Assembly (NCBI RefSeq): GCF_019145475.1
Contig: NZ_JAHTKI010000005.1
Coordinates: 186,001-250,000 of the forward strand
Direction of reading: 5' to 3'
Length of the DNA: 64,000 nucleotides
DNA from: Pseudomonas botevensis
GTDB lineage: Bacteria > Pseudomonadota > Gammaproteobacteria > Pseudomonadales > Pseudomonadaceae
Both the position numbers and the translations under genes were made by a program. The notes below the pieces were generated by a model. The model saw only the letters and a list, made by a program, of their open reading frames with translations, had not been told where the DNA came from and searched no databases. Positions 8,059 to 17,526 of this stretch are shown in pieces. Position 1 is the stretch's first letter. Each line of letters opens with the position of its first letter.

Positions 8059-9285
8059 ATGCCCGCGACTTTGTCCTTTTCTCTCAAACAGGCTCGACGT
8101 CTGGCGCTGGCCGCCCAAGGGTTCAACGGGCGCCAGCCGTCGGTCGTCAAGGCACCTCATCTCAACCGGCTGATCGAACGGCTGGGCCTGCTGCAAATCG
8201 ATTCCGTCAACGCCGTGGTGCGCTCGCACTACCTGCCGCTGTTTTCCCGCCTCGGTGCCTATTCCGCCGATTTGCTCGACCAGGCTGCCTGGAGTTCGGG
8301 ACGGCGTCGCACGCTGTTTGAATACTGGGGGCACGAAGCGTCGTTGCTGCCACTGTCGATGTATCCGTTGATGGGCTGGCGCATGCAGCGCGCCAAGCGT
8401 GGCGAAGACATCTACCAGCAACTGGCGCGATTCGGGCGCGAGGAGCAAGCCACTATTCGTCGCGTGCTGGCGTCCGTCGAGGAGCAGGGGGCCTTGGGCG
8501 CCGGCAGTCTGTCGACCCGTCAGGAAAAGGCCGGGCCGTGGTGGGACTGGAGTGCGGAAAAGCACGCGTTGGAATGGCTGTTTGCGGCGGGCGAAGTGAC
8601 CGTCGCCGGACGGCGTGGCTTCGAGCGTTTGTATGACTTGCCGGAGCGCGTGATTCCGTCCGCGATTCTGCAGCAGCCGCTGCCGGATGAAGCCGAGGCG
8701 CAACGCGGCTTGCTGCTGCACGCGGTTGAAGCGCTGGGCGTCGGCACGGAAAAAGACCTGCGCGATTACTTTCGGCTGAGCCCGGCGGACGCCCGGCCAC
8801 GGCTGGCGGAGCTGGTCGAGGCCGGGCAATTGCAGGCTTGCGAGGTCGCCGGTTGGCGTCAGATCGCCTATTGCCTGCCTGAGCCAAAAGTCCCGCGCAA
8901 AGTCGAGGCCAGTGCCCTGTTGTCGCCGTTCGATTCGCTGATCTGGGAGCGCAGTCGCACCGAGCGGCTGTTCGATTTCCGCTATCGGCTGGAGATTTAT
9001 ACGCCGCAGCACAAGCGGGTTTACGGCTATTACGTGCTGCCGTTTCTGCACAACGAGCGGATTGCGGCGCGGGTCGACCTGCGCGCCGAACGGGCGTCGG
9101 GGCAACTGGCGGTGCATGCGGTACACGAAGAGGAAAGCGGGCTGGATGAGGCGGGGATGCTGGCGTTGGCGGGGAGTCTGCGGCGGATGGCGGACTGGCT
9201 GGGGCTGGAGCGGTTGCAGCTCAATTGTCAGCGGCAGAGTGCGGCCAGGTTGCGGGTGGCATTGGCGCGGATCGATGGAGACTGA
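8059..9285 (+). CDS. YcaQ/AlkX-like DNA glycosylase (HTH_42 family)
   Basis: This 408-residue winged-helix protein belongs to the HTH_42 family, whose E. coli member YcaQ unhooks DNA interstrand crosslinks. The Gln-x-Asp catalytic-type motif is seen as QIDSVN near residue 46, and the family signature SPFDSLIWERSRTERLF near residue 295. ATG 8059 is chosen because GGAGGT lies four bases upstream; the frame extends eight codons further without a better start. No neighbour points to a crosslinking antibiotic cluster, so a housekeeping repair role is more likely. Confidence 0.85.
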   Translation: MPATLSFSLKQARRLALAAQGFNGRQPSVVKAPHLNRLIERLGLLQIDSVNAVVRSHYLPLFSRLGAYSADLLDQAAWSSGRRRTLFEYWGHEASLLPLSMYPLMGWRMQRAKRGEDIYQQLARFGREEQATIRRVLASVEEQGALGAGSLSTRQEKAGPWWDWSAEKHALEWLFAAGEVTVAGRRGFERLYDLPERVIPSAILQQPLPDEAEAQRGLLLHAVEALGVGTEKDLRDYFRLSPADARPRLAELVEAGQLQACEVAGWRQIAYCLPEPKVPRKVEASALLSPFDSLIWERSRTERLFDFRYRLEIYTPQHKRVYGYYVLPFLHNERIAARVDLRAERASGQLAVHAVHEEESGLDEAGMLALAGSLRRMADWLGLERLQLNCQRQSAARLRVALARIDGD

Positions 9286-9290
9286 GCGCC

Positions 9291-9343
9291 TTCGCAGGCC
9301 AGCCCGGCTCCCAAACGCTGTGGGAGCTGGGCCGGCCCGCGAA
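9291..9343. repeat. Inverted pair of REP elements
   Basis: Two related 23-bp arms (9291-9313 and 9321-9343) lie in opposite orientation around a 7-bp spacer and would fold into a long hairpin. The second starts TGGGAGCTGGGCCGG and ends CCCGCGAA. It lies between convergent genes, where it may end or shield both transcripts. Confidence 0.8.
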
Positions 9344-9375
9344 GAGGCCAGTCCAGGCACTAAAGATCGAAAAGC

Positions 9376-10722
9376 TCAGCGGCGAACTTGCTTCAGTGTT
9401 TCGGCAATCAAAAACGCCAGCTCCAGCGACTGATCGGCATTCATCCGTGGGTCGCAGTGGGTGTGGTAGCGATCCGACAAACCATCCTCGGTGATCGGCC
9501 GCGCGCCGCCGATGCATTCGGTGACGTTCTGCCCGGTCATTTCGATGTGGATGCCGCCGGCATAGCTGCCTTCCGCTTCATGGACCTGGAAGAACTGCTT
9601 CACCTCGCCGAGGATCTGCGCGAAATCCCGGGTCTTGTAGCCGCTGCTGGCCTTGATGGTGTTGCCGTGCATCGGGTCGGAACTCCACAGCACCTGCTTG
9701 CCTTCACGCTGCACCGCGCGGATCAGCGCCGGCAGGTGATCGCCGACCTTGTTCGCGCCCATCCGTGCGATCAGGTTCAGGCGACCCGGATCGTTGTCCG
9801 GGTTGAGCACGTCGATCAGGCGAATCAGGTCATCCGGGTTCATGCTCGGGCCGACCTTGACTCCGATCGGGTTGTTCACCCCGCGCAGGAACTCGACATG
9901 GGCACCGTCGAGCTGACGGGTGCGGTCGCCGATCCACAGCATGTGCGCCGAGCAATCGTAGTAATCGTTGGTCAGGCTGTCGCGGCGCACGAAGGCTTCT
10001 TCGTAATTCAGCAGCAACGCTTCGTGGGCGGTGAAGAAACTGGTTTCGCGCAGTTGCGGCGAAGTGTCCATGCCGCAGGCGCGCATGAAGGCCAGGGTTT
10101 CATCGATGCGGTCGGCCAGGTGGCTGTATTTTTCGGCCAGGGCCGAGTTGGCGATGAAATCCAGGTTCCACTTGTGGACCTGATGCAGGTCGGCAAAGCC
10201 GCCCTGGGCGAAGGCGCGCAACAAGTTGAGGGTGGCGGTGGACTGGTGATAGGACTGCAGCAGGCGTTCCGGGTCCGGCACACGACTGACCGCGTCGAAA
10301 CCGATACCGTTGACGATGTCGCCACGGTAGGCCGGCAGGGTCACGCCGTCGATGGTTTCATCGTTGGCCGAACGCGGCTTGGCGAACTGCCCGGCCATGC
10401 GCCCGACCTTGACCACCGGGCAACCGGCGGCAAAGGTCATGACGATTGCCATTTGCAGCAGTACCTTGAAGGTGTCGCGGATCTTCGCGGCGGAGAACTC
10501 GGCGAAACTCTCGGCGCAGTCGCCACCCTGCAACAGGAACGCCCGGCCCTGGGTCACTTCAGCGAACTGACGACGCAATTCCCGGGCCTCGCCGGCAAAC
10601 ACCAGCGGCGGATAACTGGCCAGGGTCTGCTCGACCTGGCGCAGATGCGCGGCGTCGGGGTATCGGGGTTGTTGCTGGATCGGCAGGGCGCGCCAGCTGT
10701 CAGGGCTCCAGGGTCGGCTCAT
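9376..10722 (-). CDS. Class II DAHP synthase
   Basis: The 448-residue enzyme condenses phosphoenolpyruvate and erythrose-4-phosphate, the first step of the shikimate pathway. Class II (plant-like) motifs are clear: [10 protein letters not shown] with the metal-binding Cys, [28 protein letters not shown], and [14 protein letters not shown] 10722 is chosen; ATG 10725 is equally possible. Pseudomonads carry several DAHP synthases, and a class II copy in a similar neighbourhood exists in P. aeruginosa. No phenazine genes are near, so it is probably a housekeeping isozyme. Confidence 0.95.
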   Translation of the reverse strand: MSRPWSPDSWRALPIQQQPRYPDAAHLRQVEQTLASYPPLVFAGEARELRRQFAEVTQGRAFLLQGGDCAESFAEFSAAKIRDTFKVLLQMAIVMTFAAGCPVVKVGRMAGQFAKPRSANDETIDGVTLPAYRGDIVNGIGFDAVSRVPDPERLLQSYHQSTATLNLLRAFAQGGFADLHQVHKWNLDFIANSALAEKYSHLADRIDETLAFMRACGMDTSPQLRETSFFTAHEALLLNYEEAFVRRDSLTNDYYDCSAHMLWIGDRTRQLDGAHVEFLRGVNNPIGVKVGPSMNPDDLIRLIDVLNPDNDPGRLNLIARMGANKVGDHLPALIRAVQREGKQVLWSSDPMHGNTIKASSGYKTRDFAQILGEVKQFFQVHEAEGSYAGGIHIEMTGQNVTECIGGARPITEDGLSDRYHTHCDPRMNADQSLELAFLIAETLKQVRR

Positions 10723-10872
10723 CATGGTCTCTAAGGTTCTACGCACGGACGGCCATGGTAGCAGCAATTAGTGCGTGACCTGCTCCCGCTCCTTCGCCGA
10801 CAATCGCCGCTTTGCCACGGCACCGCTGCGGTGCCATCGCGTCACCGCGCCCGGTGACCACCAGGAGATGAA

Positions 10873-11628
10873 ATGACTGAGGAGCGCGTCGAGCTTTTGC
10901 TCGCCGAGGTAAAGGACGAGTTCGGCGTGATCCGCGTGCTGGAAGTGGCCGATTACCGCTTTCTGGAGTTCGGCGATGCCATCGAGCAGAGCTGCGTGTT
11001 CACCGCCGATCCCAGCTGGCTGGAGTACGACTATACCCGGGCGATGCTGATTGGCGCGTTGTGCCATGAACAGCCGGAAAGCGCGCTGTTTCTCGGGCTG
11101 GGCGCCGGTACGCTGACCCAGGCCTGCCTCAAGTTCCTGCCGCTGGAAGACGTCGAAGCCATCGAGTTGCGCCCGGACGTCCCGCGCCTGGCCATCGAAT
11201 ACCTCGGGCTGGATGACGATCCGCGGCTGTATATCCGCGTCGGTGATGCGCTCGAACTGCTGCCGACGGCGGAACCCGCGGATCTGATCTTCGTCGACCT
11301 GTACACCGACGTCGGCCCCGGCGCCGGGCACCTTGCATGGAATTTCCTCGGCGATTGTCAGAAACGTCTGAATCCCGGCGGCTGGCTGGTGATCAACCAA
11401 TGGGCCACCGACGATGGCAAACCCTTGGGCGCGGCACTGTTGCGCGGGCTCTTTCACCGGCATTACTGGGAGCTGCCGGTGAAGGAGGGCAATGTGATTC
11501 TGATCGTGCCGGCGGATCTGGATCAGCAACTGGACATGCAGGCGCTGACGGCCCGGGCCGAAGCGCTGGCGCCGAGGCTGGGGTATTCGTTGCAGACATT
11601 GATCAACGCGATTCGTCCGGCGACCTGA
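10873..11628 (+). CDS. Spermidine synthase-like protein
   Basis: The 251-residue Rossmann methyltransferase-fold protein resembles SpeE. It shows the nucleotide-binding loop FLGLGAGTLTQACLKFLP, the acidic EAIELRPDVPRLA and the VDLYTD segment. Sequence at the usual polyamine-binding positions is not obviously conserved, and there is no speD partner nearby. It may therefore be a SpeE-like protein of other function. The start follows AGGAG by five bases. Confidence 0.8.
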   Translation: MTEERVELLLAEVKDEFGVIRVLEVADYRFLEFGDAIEQSCVFTADPSWLEYDYTRAMLIGALCHEQPESALFLGLGAGTLTQACLKFLPLEDVEAIELRPDVPRLAIEYLGLDDDPRLYIRVGDALELLPTAEPADLIFVDLYTDVGPGAGHLAWNFLGDCQKRLNPGGWLVINQWATDDGKPLGAALLRGLFHRHYWELPVKEGNVILIVPADLDQQLDMQALTARAEALAPRLGYSLQTLINAIRPAT

Positions 11629-11636
11629 GTCGTCAG

Positions 11637-11664
11637 TGATGGCTTGCCCGCGAGGGCGGCCTCA
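11637..11664. repeat. REP-like single element
   Basis: GGCTTGCCCGCGAGGGCGGCC matches the core of the P. fluorescens-group REP family. It is a single copy between two convergent genes. Confidence 0.6.
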
Positions 11665-11678
11665 AAACCTCCCCGCAT

Positions 11679-12470
11679 TCAGATCCCTTTGAATACTCCG
11701 GGACGCCGCTCGACCAGCGAGCGAACACCCTCGCGCGCATCCTCGCTGGCCAGCAGCCGCTTCACCAGCGGCGGCAATCCCTGCGCTGCTGCGGTCTCGC
11801 CCTCGTAACGCGCCTGTCGCGCCGACATCAGCGTCGCCTGCACTCCCAGCGGCGCCTGCCGGGCAATCCGTTCAGCCAGCTCAATGGCTCGCGGTAGCAG
11901 ATCCTCGCTGGCCATGACTTCCTGCACCAGTCCCAGGCGCAATGCATCATGAGCATCGAATTCATCACCGGTCAGCAGCCAGCGCATGGCATTGCCCCAG
12001 CCAGCGATTTGATGAAAGCGCAACGTCGCGCCACCAAAAGGAAAGATCCCACGCTGGACTTCCATCTGGGCGAACCGGGTATTGCTGGCGCACAGGTTGA
12101 TGTCGGCGGCGAGCATCAACTCGATGCCGATGGTCAGGCAGTAACCCTGGGCCGCGACGATCACCGGTTTGCTGACCCGTGGCCCGACGAAAACACCCCA
12201 CGGATCGCAGCCACCGGGCGGCACCTGCCAGCCTTCGGCGAGGGCGGCACTGGTGTTGACCAGGTCAAGCCCGGCGGTAAAGTGCTCACCATGCCCGAAC
12301 ACCACCGCGACCCGCGCCTCGCTGTCCGCCTCGAACTCGCCATAGGCCAGGCTCAGGTCGTTGAGCAGTTCGAGGTCGAAGGCATTGCGCTTGGCCGCTC
12401 GATCCAGACCGAGCAAGTGGACGTGACCACGGCGCTCACGGCTGACACGGCCGGGGCAGGGCTGATTCAT
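11679..12470 (-). CDS. Enoyl-CoA hydratase/isomerase family protein
   Basis: The 263-residue crotonase-fold protein has the oxyanion-hole segments (GEHFTAGLDL near residue 65 and the region after QGYCLTIGIELMLAADI) and the usual C-terminal helices. ATG 12470 follows GAGGAA. No beta-oxidation partner is adjacent. The usual catalytic Glu pair is not obvious, so it may be an isomerase or another crotonase activity. Confidence 0.82.
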   Translation of the reverse strand: MNQPCPGRVSRERRGHVHLLGLDRAAKRNAFDLELLNDLSLAYGEFEADSEARVAVVFGHGEHFTAGLDLVNTSAALAEGWQVPPGGCDPWGVFVGPRVSKPVIVAAQGYCLTIGIELMLAADINLCASNTRFAQMEVQRGIFPFGGATLRFHQIAGWGNAMRWLLTGDEFDAHDALRLGLVQEVMASEDLLPRAIELAERIARQAPLGVQATLMSARQARYEGETAAAQGLPPLVKRLLASEDAREGVRSLVERRPGVFKGI

Positions 12471-12892
12471 GGGGATTTCCTCAGACGGGAAGGGTGGGTG
12501 CAGCGACCACATGCCGCACGTCGATGAATCGATTAAGCGCCATCGCCAACAGAGCCGGGCCTTTGAAAAGTAGACCTTGGCGGGATTATCCGCAAAACCC
12601 CGTTACATCACGGTGACAAGCGCACCGGAGCGATAAAAAAAGCTCCCTTTTCGGGCAAATTCCGGTATAGTGCGCGCCGGCCTTTAACCGGGTCGCGTTT
12701 AGGTAGCGCAATTCTCCGAAGTCAGCTTCGGCTGCACGTCCGCACTGCGGGCTCTTCCTTGACGATTCTTTTTCCATCCATTCGTTTTCGCAAATCCCCG
12801 CCGACAAAGCTGCCAGGGCGACTCTTGAGTCTCAACACGGCATGTGCAGCTTTGGAGCATGGGTCTTTGCGGATGCACTTAGAGGCAGACCC
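12471..12892 (+). promoter_or_regulatory. deaD promoter and long 5' leader
   Basis: This 422-bp gap has no convincing gene. A -10-like TATAGT lies at 12666-12671 in a GC-rich context. Transcription from there would give a leader of roughly 215 nt. The leader holds a perfect hairpin at 12716-12731 (CCGAAG-TCAG-CTTCGG) and a pyrimidine-rich stretch at about 12750-12790. It ends with AGAGG just before the deaD start. Long leaders on DEAD-box helicase mRNAs are known sites of cold-shock and autogenous control. Confidence 0.5.
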
Positions 12893-14563
12893 ATGACCCA
12901 GGAAATCGGCGGCTTCGCCGCTCTTGAACTTCATCCCAATATTGTCGCTGCAGTAGTCGCTACCGGCTATGAAGAGCCTTCGGCCATTCAGCAGCAGTCG
13001 ATCCCGATCATTCTCGCCGGTCACGATATGATTGGTCAGGCGCAAACCGGTACCGGTAAAACCGCTGCCTTTGCCCTGCCTATCCTGAACCGCATTGATC
13101 CGTCCAAGCGCGAGCCGCAAGCTCTGATCCTGGCCCCAACTCGTGAGTTGGCGCTGCAAGTTGCAACCGCTTTCGAAACCTACGCCAAGCAAATGCCGGG
13201 CGTGACTGTTGTGGCTGTCTACGGCGGCGCGCCGATGGGCCCACAATTGAAAGCAATCCGTAATGGCGCACAGATTGTTGTCGCCACTCCGGGCCGTCTG
13301 TGCGACCACCTGCGTCGCGACGAAAAAGTCCTCAACACCGTGAACCACCTGGTTCTCGACGAAGCGGACGAAATGCTCAAGCTGGGCTTCATGGACGACC
13401 TCGAAGTGATCTTCAAGGCTCTGCCGGAAACCCGCCAGACCGTACTGTTCTCGGCGACCTTGCCGCAGTCGATCCGCGCGATCGCCGAGCGTCACCTCAA
13501 GGATCCGAAACACGTCAAGATCCAGAGCAAGACCCAGACCGTTACCGCGATCGAACAAGCTCACCTGATGGTCCACGCCGACCAGAAGACTTCGGCCGTT
13601 CTCAGCTTGCTGGAAGTGGAAGATTTCGACGCTCTGATCATGTTCGTGCGCACCAAGCAAGCGACCCTGGACCTGGCCAGCGCCCTCGACGCCAAAGGCT
13701 ACAAGGCCGCTGCGCTGAACGGTGACATTGCCCAGAACCAGCGTGAACGCGTGATCGACTCGCTCAAGGATGGCCGTCTGGACATCGTTGTCGCGACCGA
13801 CGTTGCCGCCCGTGGTCTGGACGTGCCGCGCATCACCCACGTATTCAACGTGGACATGCCGTACGATCCGGAATCCTACGTACACCGTATCGGCCGTACC
13901 GGCCGTGCCGGTCGCGAAGGCCGCGCGCTGCTGCTGGTGACTCCGCGTGAGCGCCGCATGCTGCAAGTGATCGAGCGTGTGACCGGTCAGAAAGTTGCCG
14001 AAGTGCGTCTGCCGGACGCCCAGGCTGTTCTCGATGCGCGCATCAAGAAACTGACCAACAGCTTGTCGCCGCTGGTGGCTGATGCCGAAGCGACTCATGG
14101 CGATCTGCTGGATCGTCTGACCGCTGACATCGGTTGCACCCCGCGTGCCCTGGCTGCCGCTCTGCTGCGCAAGGCTACCAATGGTCAGGCGCTGAACCTG
14201 GCAGCGATCGAGAAGGAGCGTCCACTGGTGCCGAACAGCGCACCGCGTGGCGACCGTCCTGATCGTGGCGAGCGTCCGGATCGCGGTGACCGCGAGCGTC
14301 GCGCGCCAATGCCTCTGGGCGAAGGTCGTGCCCGTTGCCGTACCGCGCTGGGCGCGCGTGACGGTATCGCCGCCAAGAACCTGCTGGGCGCCATCCTCAA
14401 CGAAGGTGGTCTGGCTCGCGAAGCGATCGGTCGTATCCAGGTACGTGACAGCTTCAGCCTCGTCGAGCTGCCGGAAGATGGTCTGGACAAACTCCTGACC
14501 AAGCTGAAGGACACTCGCGTTGCCGGCAAGCAGCTCAAGCTGCGTCGCTACCGCGAAGATTGA
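12893..14563 (+). CDS. deaD: DEAD-box RNA helicase DeaD/CsdA
   Basis: The 556-residue ATP-dependent RNA helicase carries all core motifs: GQAQTGTGKTAAF (Walker A), PTRELALQ, DEADEML, SAT, and HRIGRTGRAGREGRA. It also has the C-terminal DbpA-type RNA-binding domain (ARCRTALGARDGI to LKLRRYRED) after an Arg/Asp/Gly-rich linker (RGDRPDRGERPDRGDRERR). It helps ribosome assembly and mRNA turnover, especially in the cold. ATG 12893 is chosen for its AGAGG site; the frame is open 17 codons further upstream. Confidence 0.96.
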   Translation: MTQEIGGFAALELHPNIVAAVVATGYEEPSAIQQQSIPIILAGHDMIGQAQTGTGKTAAFALPILNRIDPSKREPQALILAPTRELALQVATAFETYAKQMPGVTVVAVYGGAPMGPQLKAIRNGAQIVVATPGRLCDHLRRDEKVLNTVNHLVLDEADEMLKLGFMDDLEVIFKALPETRQTVLFSATLPQSIRAIAERHLKDPKHVKIQSKTQTVTAIEQAHLMVHADQKTSAVLSLLEVEDFDALIMFVRTKQATLDLASALDAKGYKAAALNGDIAQNQRERVIDSLKDGRLDIVVATDVAARGLDVPRITHVFNVDMPYDPESYVHRIGRTGRAGREGRALLLVTPRERRMLQVIERVTGQKVAEVRLPDAQAVLDARIKKLTNSLSPLVADAEATHGDLLDRLTADIGCTPRALAAALLRKATNGQALNLAAIEKERPLVPNSAPRGDRPDRGERPDRGDRERRAPMPLGEGRARCRTALGARDGIAAKNLLGAILNEGGLAREAIGRIQVRDSFSLVELPEDGLDKLLTKLKDTRVAGKQLKLRRYRED

Positions 14564-14591
14564 TCCGCCTCTGGGCTGATTGAGCGAACAT

Positions 14592-14622
14592 AAAAAATCC
14601 CCGACTGGTTCGGGGATTTTTT
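14592..14622 (+). terminator. Bidirectional terminator after deaD
   Basis: AAAAATCCCCGA and TCGGGGATTTTTT pair around a short CTGGT loop. A tracts on one side and T tracts on the other would serve deaD and the convergent dioxygenase gene. Confidence 0.93.
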
Positions 14623-14639
14623 ATGCCTGCAAGAAAGCC

Positions 14640-15407
14640 TCAGCCGAAGCGATAAATATCCATGCCCAGGGCGCCCATCGTGAATCCCTGGTGTGCCACG
14701 CTGAACTTGCCCCCGGCACCCCGGGCGAAGTACAACGGCAACAGATGCTCATCGCTCGGATGGCTGCGCACGGCGTTCGGCGCCTGCTGGCGATAGTCGT
14801 GCAGCGCGGCTTCATCGTCGGCTTTCAGCTTGTCGATCATCCAGTCACGGAAATCCCGCGCCCAGGGCTCGACGCTTTCCGGGCCGGCGTGCCAGTCCAG
14901 TTCACGCAGGTTGTGGGTGATGCTGCCGGAGCCGATCAGCAGAACACCCTGCTCGCGTAACCCGGCCAGCGCAGCACCGACGCGGGTCTGCAAGGCCGGT
15001 CCGCCCCTGCTGGGCAGGGAAACCTGCACCACCGGGATATCGGCCTGTGGATACATCAGTGTCAGCGGTACCCAGACGCCGTGGTCGAACGGACGCTGGG
15101 GGTCGAGGCGGGCGGGCAACTGGCTGGCGGTCAGCCGTTCGGCAACCTCTTGTGCCAGTTGCGGATTGCCGGGCGCTGGGTACTGCACTTCAAACAGGGC
15201 GCGAGGAAAACCGCCGAAGTCATGCCAGGTTTCCGGGTTCGGGTGGCTGCTGACCAGCAATTCGTGGCTTTCCCAGTGAGCGGAAACAATGACGATGGCT
15301 TTGGGGCTTGGCAGTTCGGCGGCCAGTCGCGCCAAGGCCGGGCCGCTGGCGCCGGGCTCCAGTGCCAGCATGGGCGAGCCGTGGGAGATAAACAGGCTGG
15401 GAAACAT
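14640..15407 (-). CDS. LigB-type extradiol dioxygenase (YgiD/DODA family)
   Basis: The 255-residue class III extradiol ring-cleavage protein starts MFPSLFISHGSPMLAL, in which the first metal-binding His lies. It continues with SAHWESHE and a later SGSITHNLRE carrying further conserved His residues. E. coli YgiD opens 4,5-DOPA-type catechols with zinc. No aromatic-degradation genes are near, so the natural substrate is unknown. It is divergent from tpm by 104 bp. Confidence 0.9.
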   Translation of the reverse strand: MFPSLFISHGSPMLALEPGASGPALARLAAELPSPKAIVIVSAHWESHELLVSSHPNPETWHDFGGFPRALFEVQYPAPGNPQLAQEVAERLTASQLPARLDPQRPFDHGVWVPLTLMYPQADIPVVQVSLPSRGGPALQTRVGAALAGLREQGVLLIGSGSITHNLRELDWHAGPESVEPWARDFRDWMIDKLKADDEAALHDYRQQAPNAVRSHPSDEHLLPLYFARGAGGKFSVAHQGFTMGALGMDIYRFG

Positions 15408-15511
15408 GGAAGGGTTCCTGAGCGTTAAGATGGCGCCATCTTCAGTCAGATCATTGATCTAAATCTAATATAAGTTTTAACGCCTTTTAATCGAATTTTT
15501 GGGAGTGACCC

Positions 15512-16168
15512 ATGCAGCCCGATTTTTGGTACAAGAAGTGGGAGTCGAACCAGATCGGCTTCCATCAGCCGCAGGTAAACCCGTATTTACAGCGGCATTG
15601 GCCGGATCTGTCAGTCGCGGAGCAAGCCCGCGTGCTGGTGCCGTTGTGCGGCAAGAGCCTCGATTTGCTGTGGCTGGCGGGGCGCGGTCATCAGGTGCTC
15701 GGCGTCGAGTTGTCGGAGAAGGCCGTCGAGGATTTTTTCAGCGAGCAGCAGTTGCCGGTGCAGGTCAGTGAGAAGGGCGCATTCAAGCGTTATCGCGCCG
15801 GCTCGATCGAATTGTGGTGCGGTGATTTCTTTGCCCTGACGGCGGATGACGTGGCGGACTGCGCCGCGTTGTACGACCGCGCGGCGCTGATTGCCTTGCC
15901 AGCACCGATGCGCGAGCGCTATGCGGCGCATCTGCAGGCCATTTTGCCAACAGGGTTGCAGGGTTTGCTGATTACTCTGGATTACGATCAGACGCAGATG
16001 TCCGGGCCACCGTTTGCGGTGGATGATGCCGAGGTGCAGCGCCTTCTCTGTGGTGCGTGGCAGGTGCAGATGCTGGAAGCGCAGGATGTGCTGGGGGAAA
16101 ACGGCAAGTTCCTGCAGGCCGGCGCGACGCGGCTGGAGGAGCGGGCGTATCGGGTTTCCGGTCGCTGA
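15512..16168 (+). CDS. tpm: Thiopurine S-methyltransferase
   Basis: The 218-residue SAM-dependent methyltransferase of the bacterial TPMT family has [13 protein letters not shown] near the start, [15 protein letters not shown] (SAM loop) and [15 protein letters not shown]. In pseudomonads the enzyme methylates thiopurines and selenium or tellurium compounds to volatile forms. The start follows GGGAGTG. The promoter region is AT-rich for this genome. P. aeruginosa has the same gene close to htpX. Confidence 0.96.
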   Translation: MQPDFWYKKWESNQIGFHQPQVNPYLQRHWPDLSVAEQARVLVPLCGKSLDLLWLAGRGHQVLGVELSEKAVEDFFSEQQLPVQVSEKGAFKRYRAGSIELWCGDFFALTADDVADCAALYDRAALIALPAPMRERYAAHLQAILPTGLQGLLITLDYDQTQMSGPPFAVDDAEVQRLLCGAWQVQMLEAQDVLGENGKFLQAGATRLEERAYRVSGR

Positions 16169-16190
16169 GGTGCATTGGCTGTTCAGGCGT

Positions 16191-16251
16191 CTTCGCGAGC
16201 AGGCCCGCTCTCATAAGGGCAACACATTCCAATATGGGCTGGCCCGCGAAG
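16191..16251. repeat. Inverted REP-like pair
   Basis: CTTCGCGAGCAGGCCCGC at 16191-16208 and GGGCTGGCCCGCGAAG at 16236-16251 are diverged inverted copies of the REP family. They lie between tpm and the terminator shared with htpX. Confidence 0.6.
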
Positions 16252-16283
16252 GGTCGTGACAGGCACTCGCAAAAACACTGCAA

Positions 16284-16319
16284 TAAAAAAGGCCCGCATC
16301 ACTGCGGGCCTTCTTGTTT
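16284..16319. terminator. Bidirectional terminator between tpm and htpX
   Basis: The 8-bp perfect stem GGCCCGCA / TGCGGGCC (16291-16310) has A-rich and T-rich flanks and lies between convergent genes. Confidence 0.92.
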
Positions 16320-16334
16320 ATACGCCGGGCTGAA

Positions 16335-17222
16335 TCAGCCGCGACGACGCAGGGCGTCGATACGCTCTTCCAGCGGTGGGTGGCTCATGAACATGCGAGC
16401 GAACCCTTGCTTGATGCCCCCGTTGATGCCGAAGGCATTCAGGGTGTCGGGCATGTGTACCGGCAGGCCTTGCTCGGCACGCAGGCGTTGCAGGGCGCCA
16501 ATCATCGCGGCTGTGCCGGCCAGACGCGCACCGGCATCGTCGGCGCGGAATTCCCGTTTGCGCGAGAACCACATGACGATCGCGCTGGCCAGGATACCCA
16601 GTACCAGTTCGGCGAAGATGGTCGCCACGTAGTAGGCGATGCCCTGGCCTTCTTCGTTCTTGAAGATCACCTTGTCGACAAAGTTGCCGATGATCCGCGC
16701 GAAGAACATCACGAAGGTGTTCACCACGCCCTGGATCAGCGCCAGGGTGACCATGTCACCGTTGGCCACGTGGCCGATCTCGTGCGCTAGCACCGCTTTC
16801 ACTTCATCCGGCGAAAAACGTTCCAGCAGACCCTGGCTGACCGCGACCAGCGCGTCGTTCTTGTTCCAGCCGGTGGCGAAGGCGTTGGCCTCGTAGGCCG
16901 GGAAAATCCCGACTTCGGGCATCTTGATCCCGGCTTCACGGGACAGTTGCTCGACGGTTTGCAGCAGCCATTGTTCATGACGGGTGCGCGGTTGGCTGAT
17001 GATCTGGGTGCTGGTGCTCATCTTCGCCATCCATTTGGAGATGAACAGCGAGAACAAGGAACCGGCAAAACCAAAGACCGCACAGAAAACCAGCAGCTGA
17101 CTGAGGTTGAGATCAACCCCGTTGGCCGCCATGAACCCGTTGAAGCCGAAAAGGCTCAGGGTGATGCTGGCTATCAGCACGACCGCCAGGTTAGTGGCCA
17201 AAAACAGCAGGATGCGCATCAT
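16335..17222 (-). CDS. htpX: Membrane zinc protease HtpX
   Basis: The 295-residue M48-family inner-membrane metalloprotease degrades misfolded membrane proteins under heat or envelope stress. Two N-terminal membrane segments ([41 protein letters not shown]) come first. They are followed by the zinc motif in [13 protein letters not shown], two more hydrophobic stretches, and the EFRADDAGA third-ligand region. A well-formed promoter lies 46-74 bp upstream of the start. Confidence 0.97.
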   Translation of the reverse strand: MMRILLFLATNLAVVLIASITLSLFGFNGFMAANGVDLNLSQLLVFCAVFGFAGSLFSLFISKWMAKMSTSTQIISQPRTRHEQWLLQTVEQLSREAGIKMPEVGIFPAYEANAFATGWNKNDALVAVSQGLLERFSPDEVKAVLAHEIGHVANGDMVTLALIQGVVNTFVMFFARIIGNFVDKVIFKNEEGQGIAYYVATIFAELVLGILASAIVMWFSRKREFRADDAGARLAGTAAMIGALQRLRAEQGLPVHMPDTLNAFGINGGIKQGFARMFMSHPPLEERIDALRRRG

Positions 17223-17267
17223 GGTTGTAGAACTCTCCTCAAGCTAAAGATGTATCGTACTGCGGGG

Positions 17268-17296
17268 TATATAAGGTGCGGCACCTGGCGATTCAA
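17268..17296 (-). promoter_or_regulatory. Promoter of htpX
   Basis: Read on the minus strand, TTGAAT (17291-17296) and TATATA (17268-17273) are separated by exactly 17 bp, a good sigma-70 match. The same region can be read as a weak sigma-32 site (TTGAAT, then CCTTATAT), so heat control is possible but not shown. Apart from this and the hairpin at 17488-17518, I see nothing else in the 304-bp gap between alaA and htpX. Confidence 0.6.
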
Positions 17297-17487
17297 CCGG
17301 GTGACTATTTCAAACTGTGTCCTACAGCGAAATCCGTCGCGTGCAGGGCGTTTCCCACGTCCGGTGCTGACAGGCAAGATCGCCAGCGTCCACCCGCAGC
17401 CACTACCTCAGGGGCGTGTGACCGTTACGAGTCGCAAGTGTAGAAGGCGTATGAGGGCGGGGCGTGCAGAAGTGTTGCTGAATCAGA

Positions 17488-17518
17488 CAGTGCGCAACGT
17501 TCGGGGCGTTGCGCACTG
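17488..17518 (-). terminator. Hairpin after alaA
   Basis: Perfect 12-bp arms CAGTGCGCAACG / CGTTGCGCACTG surround a 7-base loop, starting 8 bp past the alaA stop. The T tract is poor, so it may act as a weak terminator or as mRNA end protection. Confidence 0.7.
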
Positions 17519-17526
17519 ATGGCCGG

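Noticed and set aside
6828..8150. 440-codon version of the second LysR regulator
   Set aside because: The extra N-terminal 144 residues run through the divergent DUF1127 gene and lack a regulator-like sequence.
15459..15483. TAAAT-N16-CGC before tpm, like a PvdS promoter
   Set aside because: The -10 element is CGC, not CGT, the spacer is AT-rich unlike the two good sites, and tpm has no link to iron.
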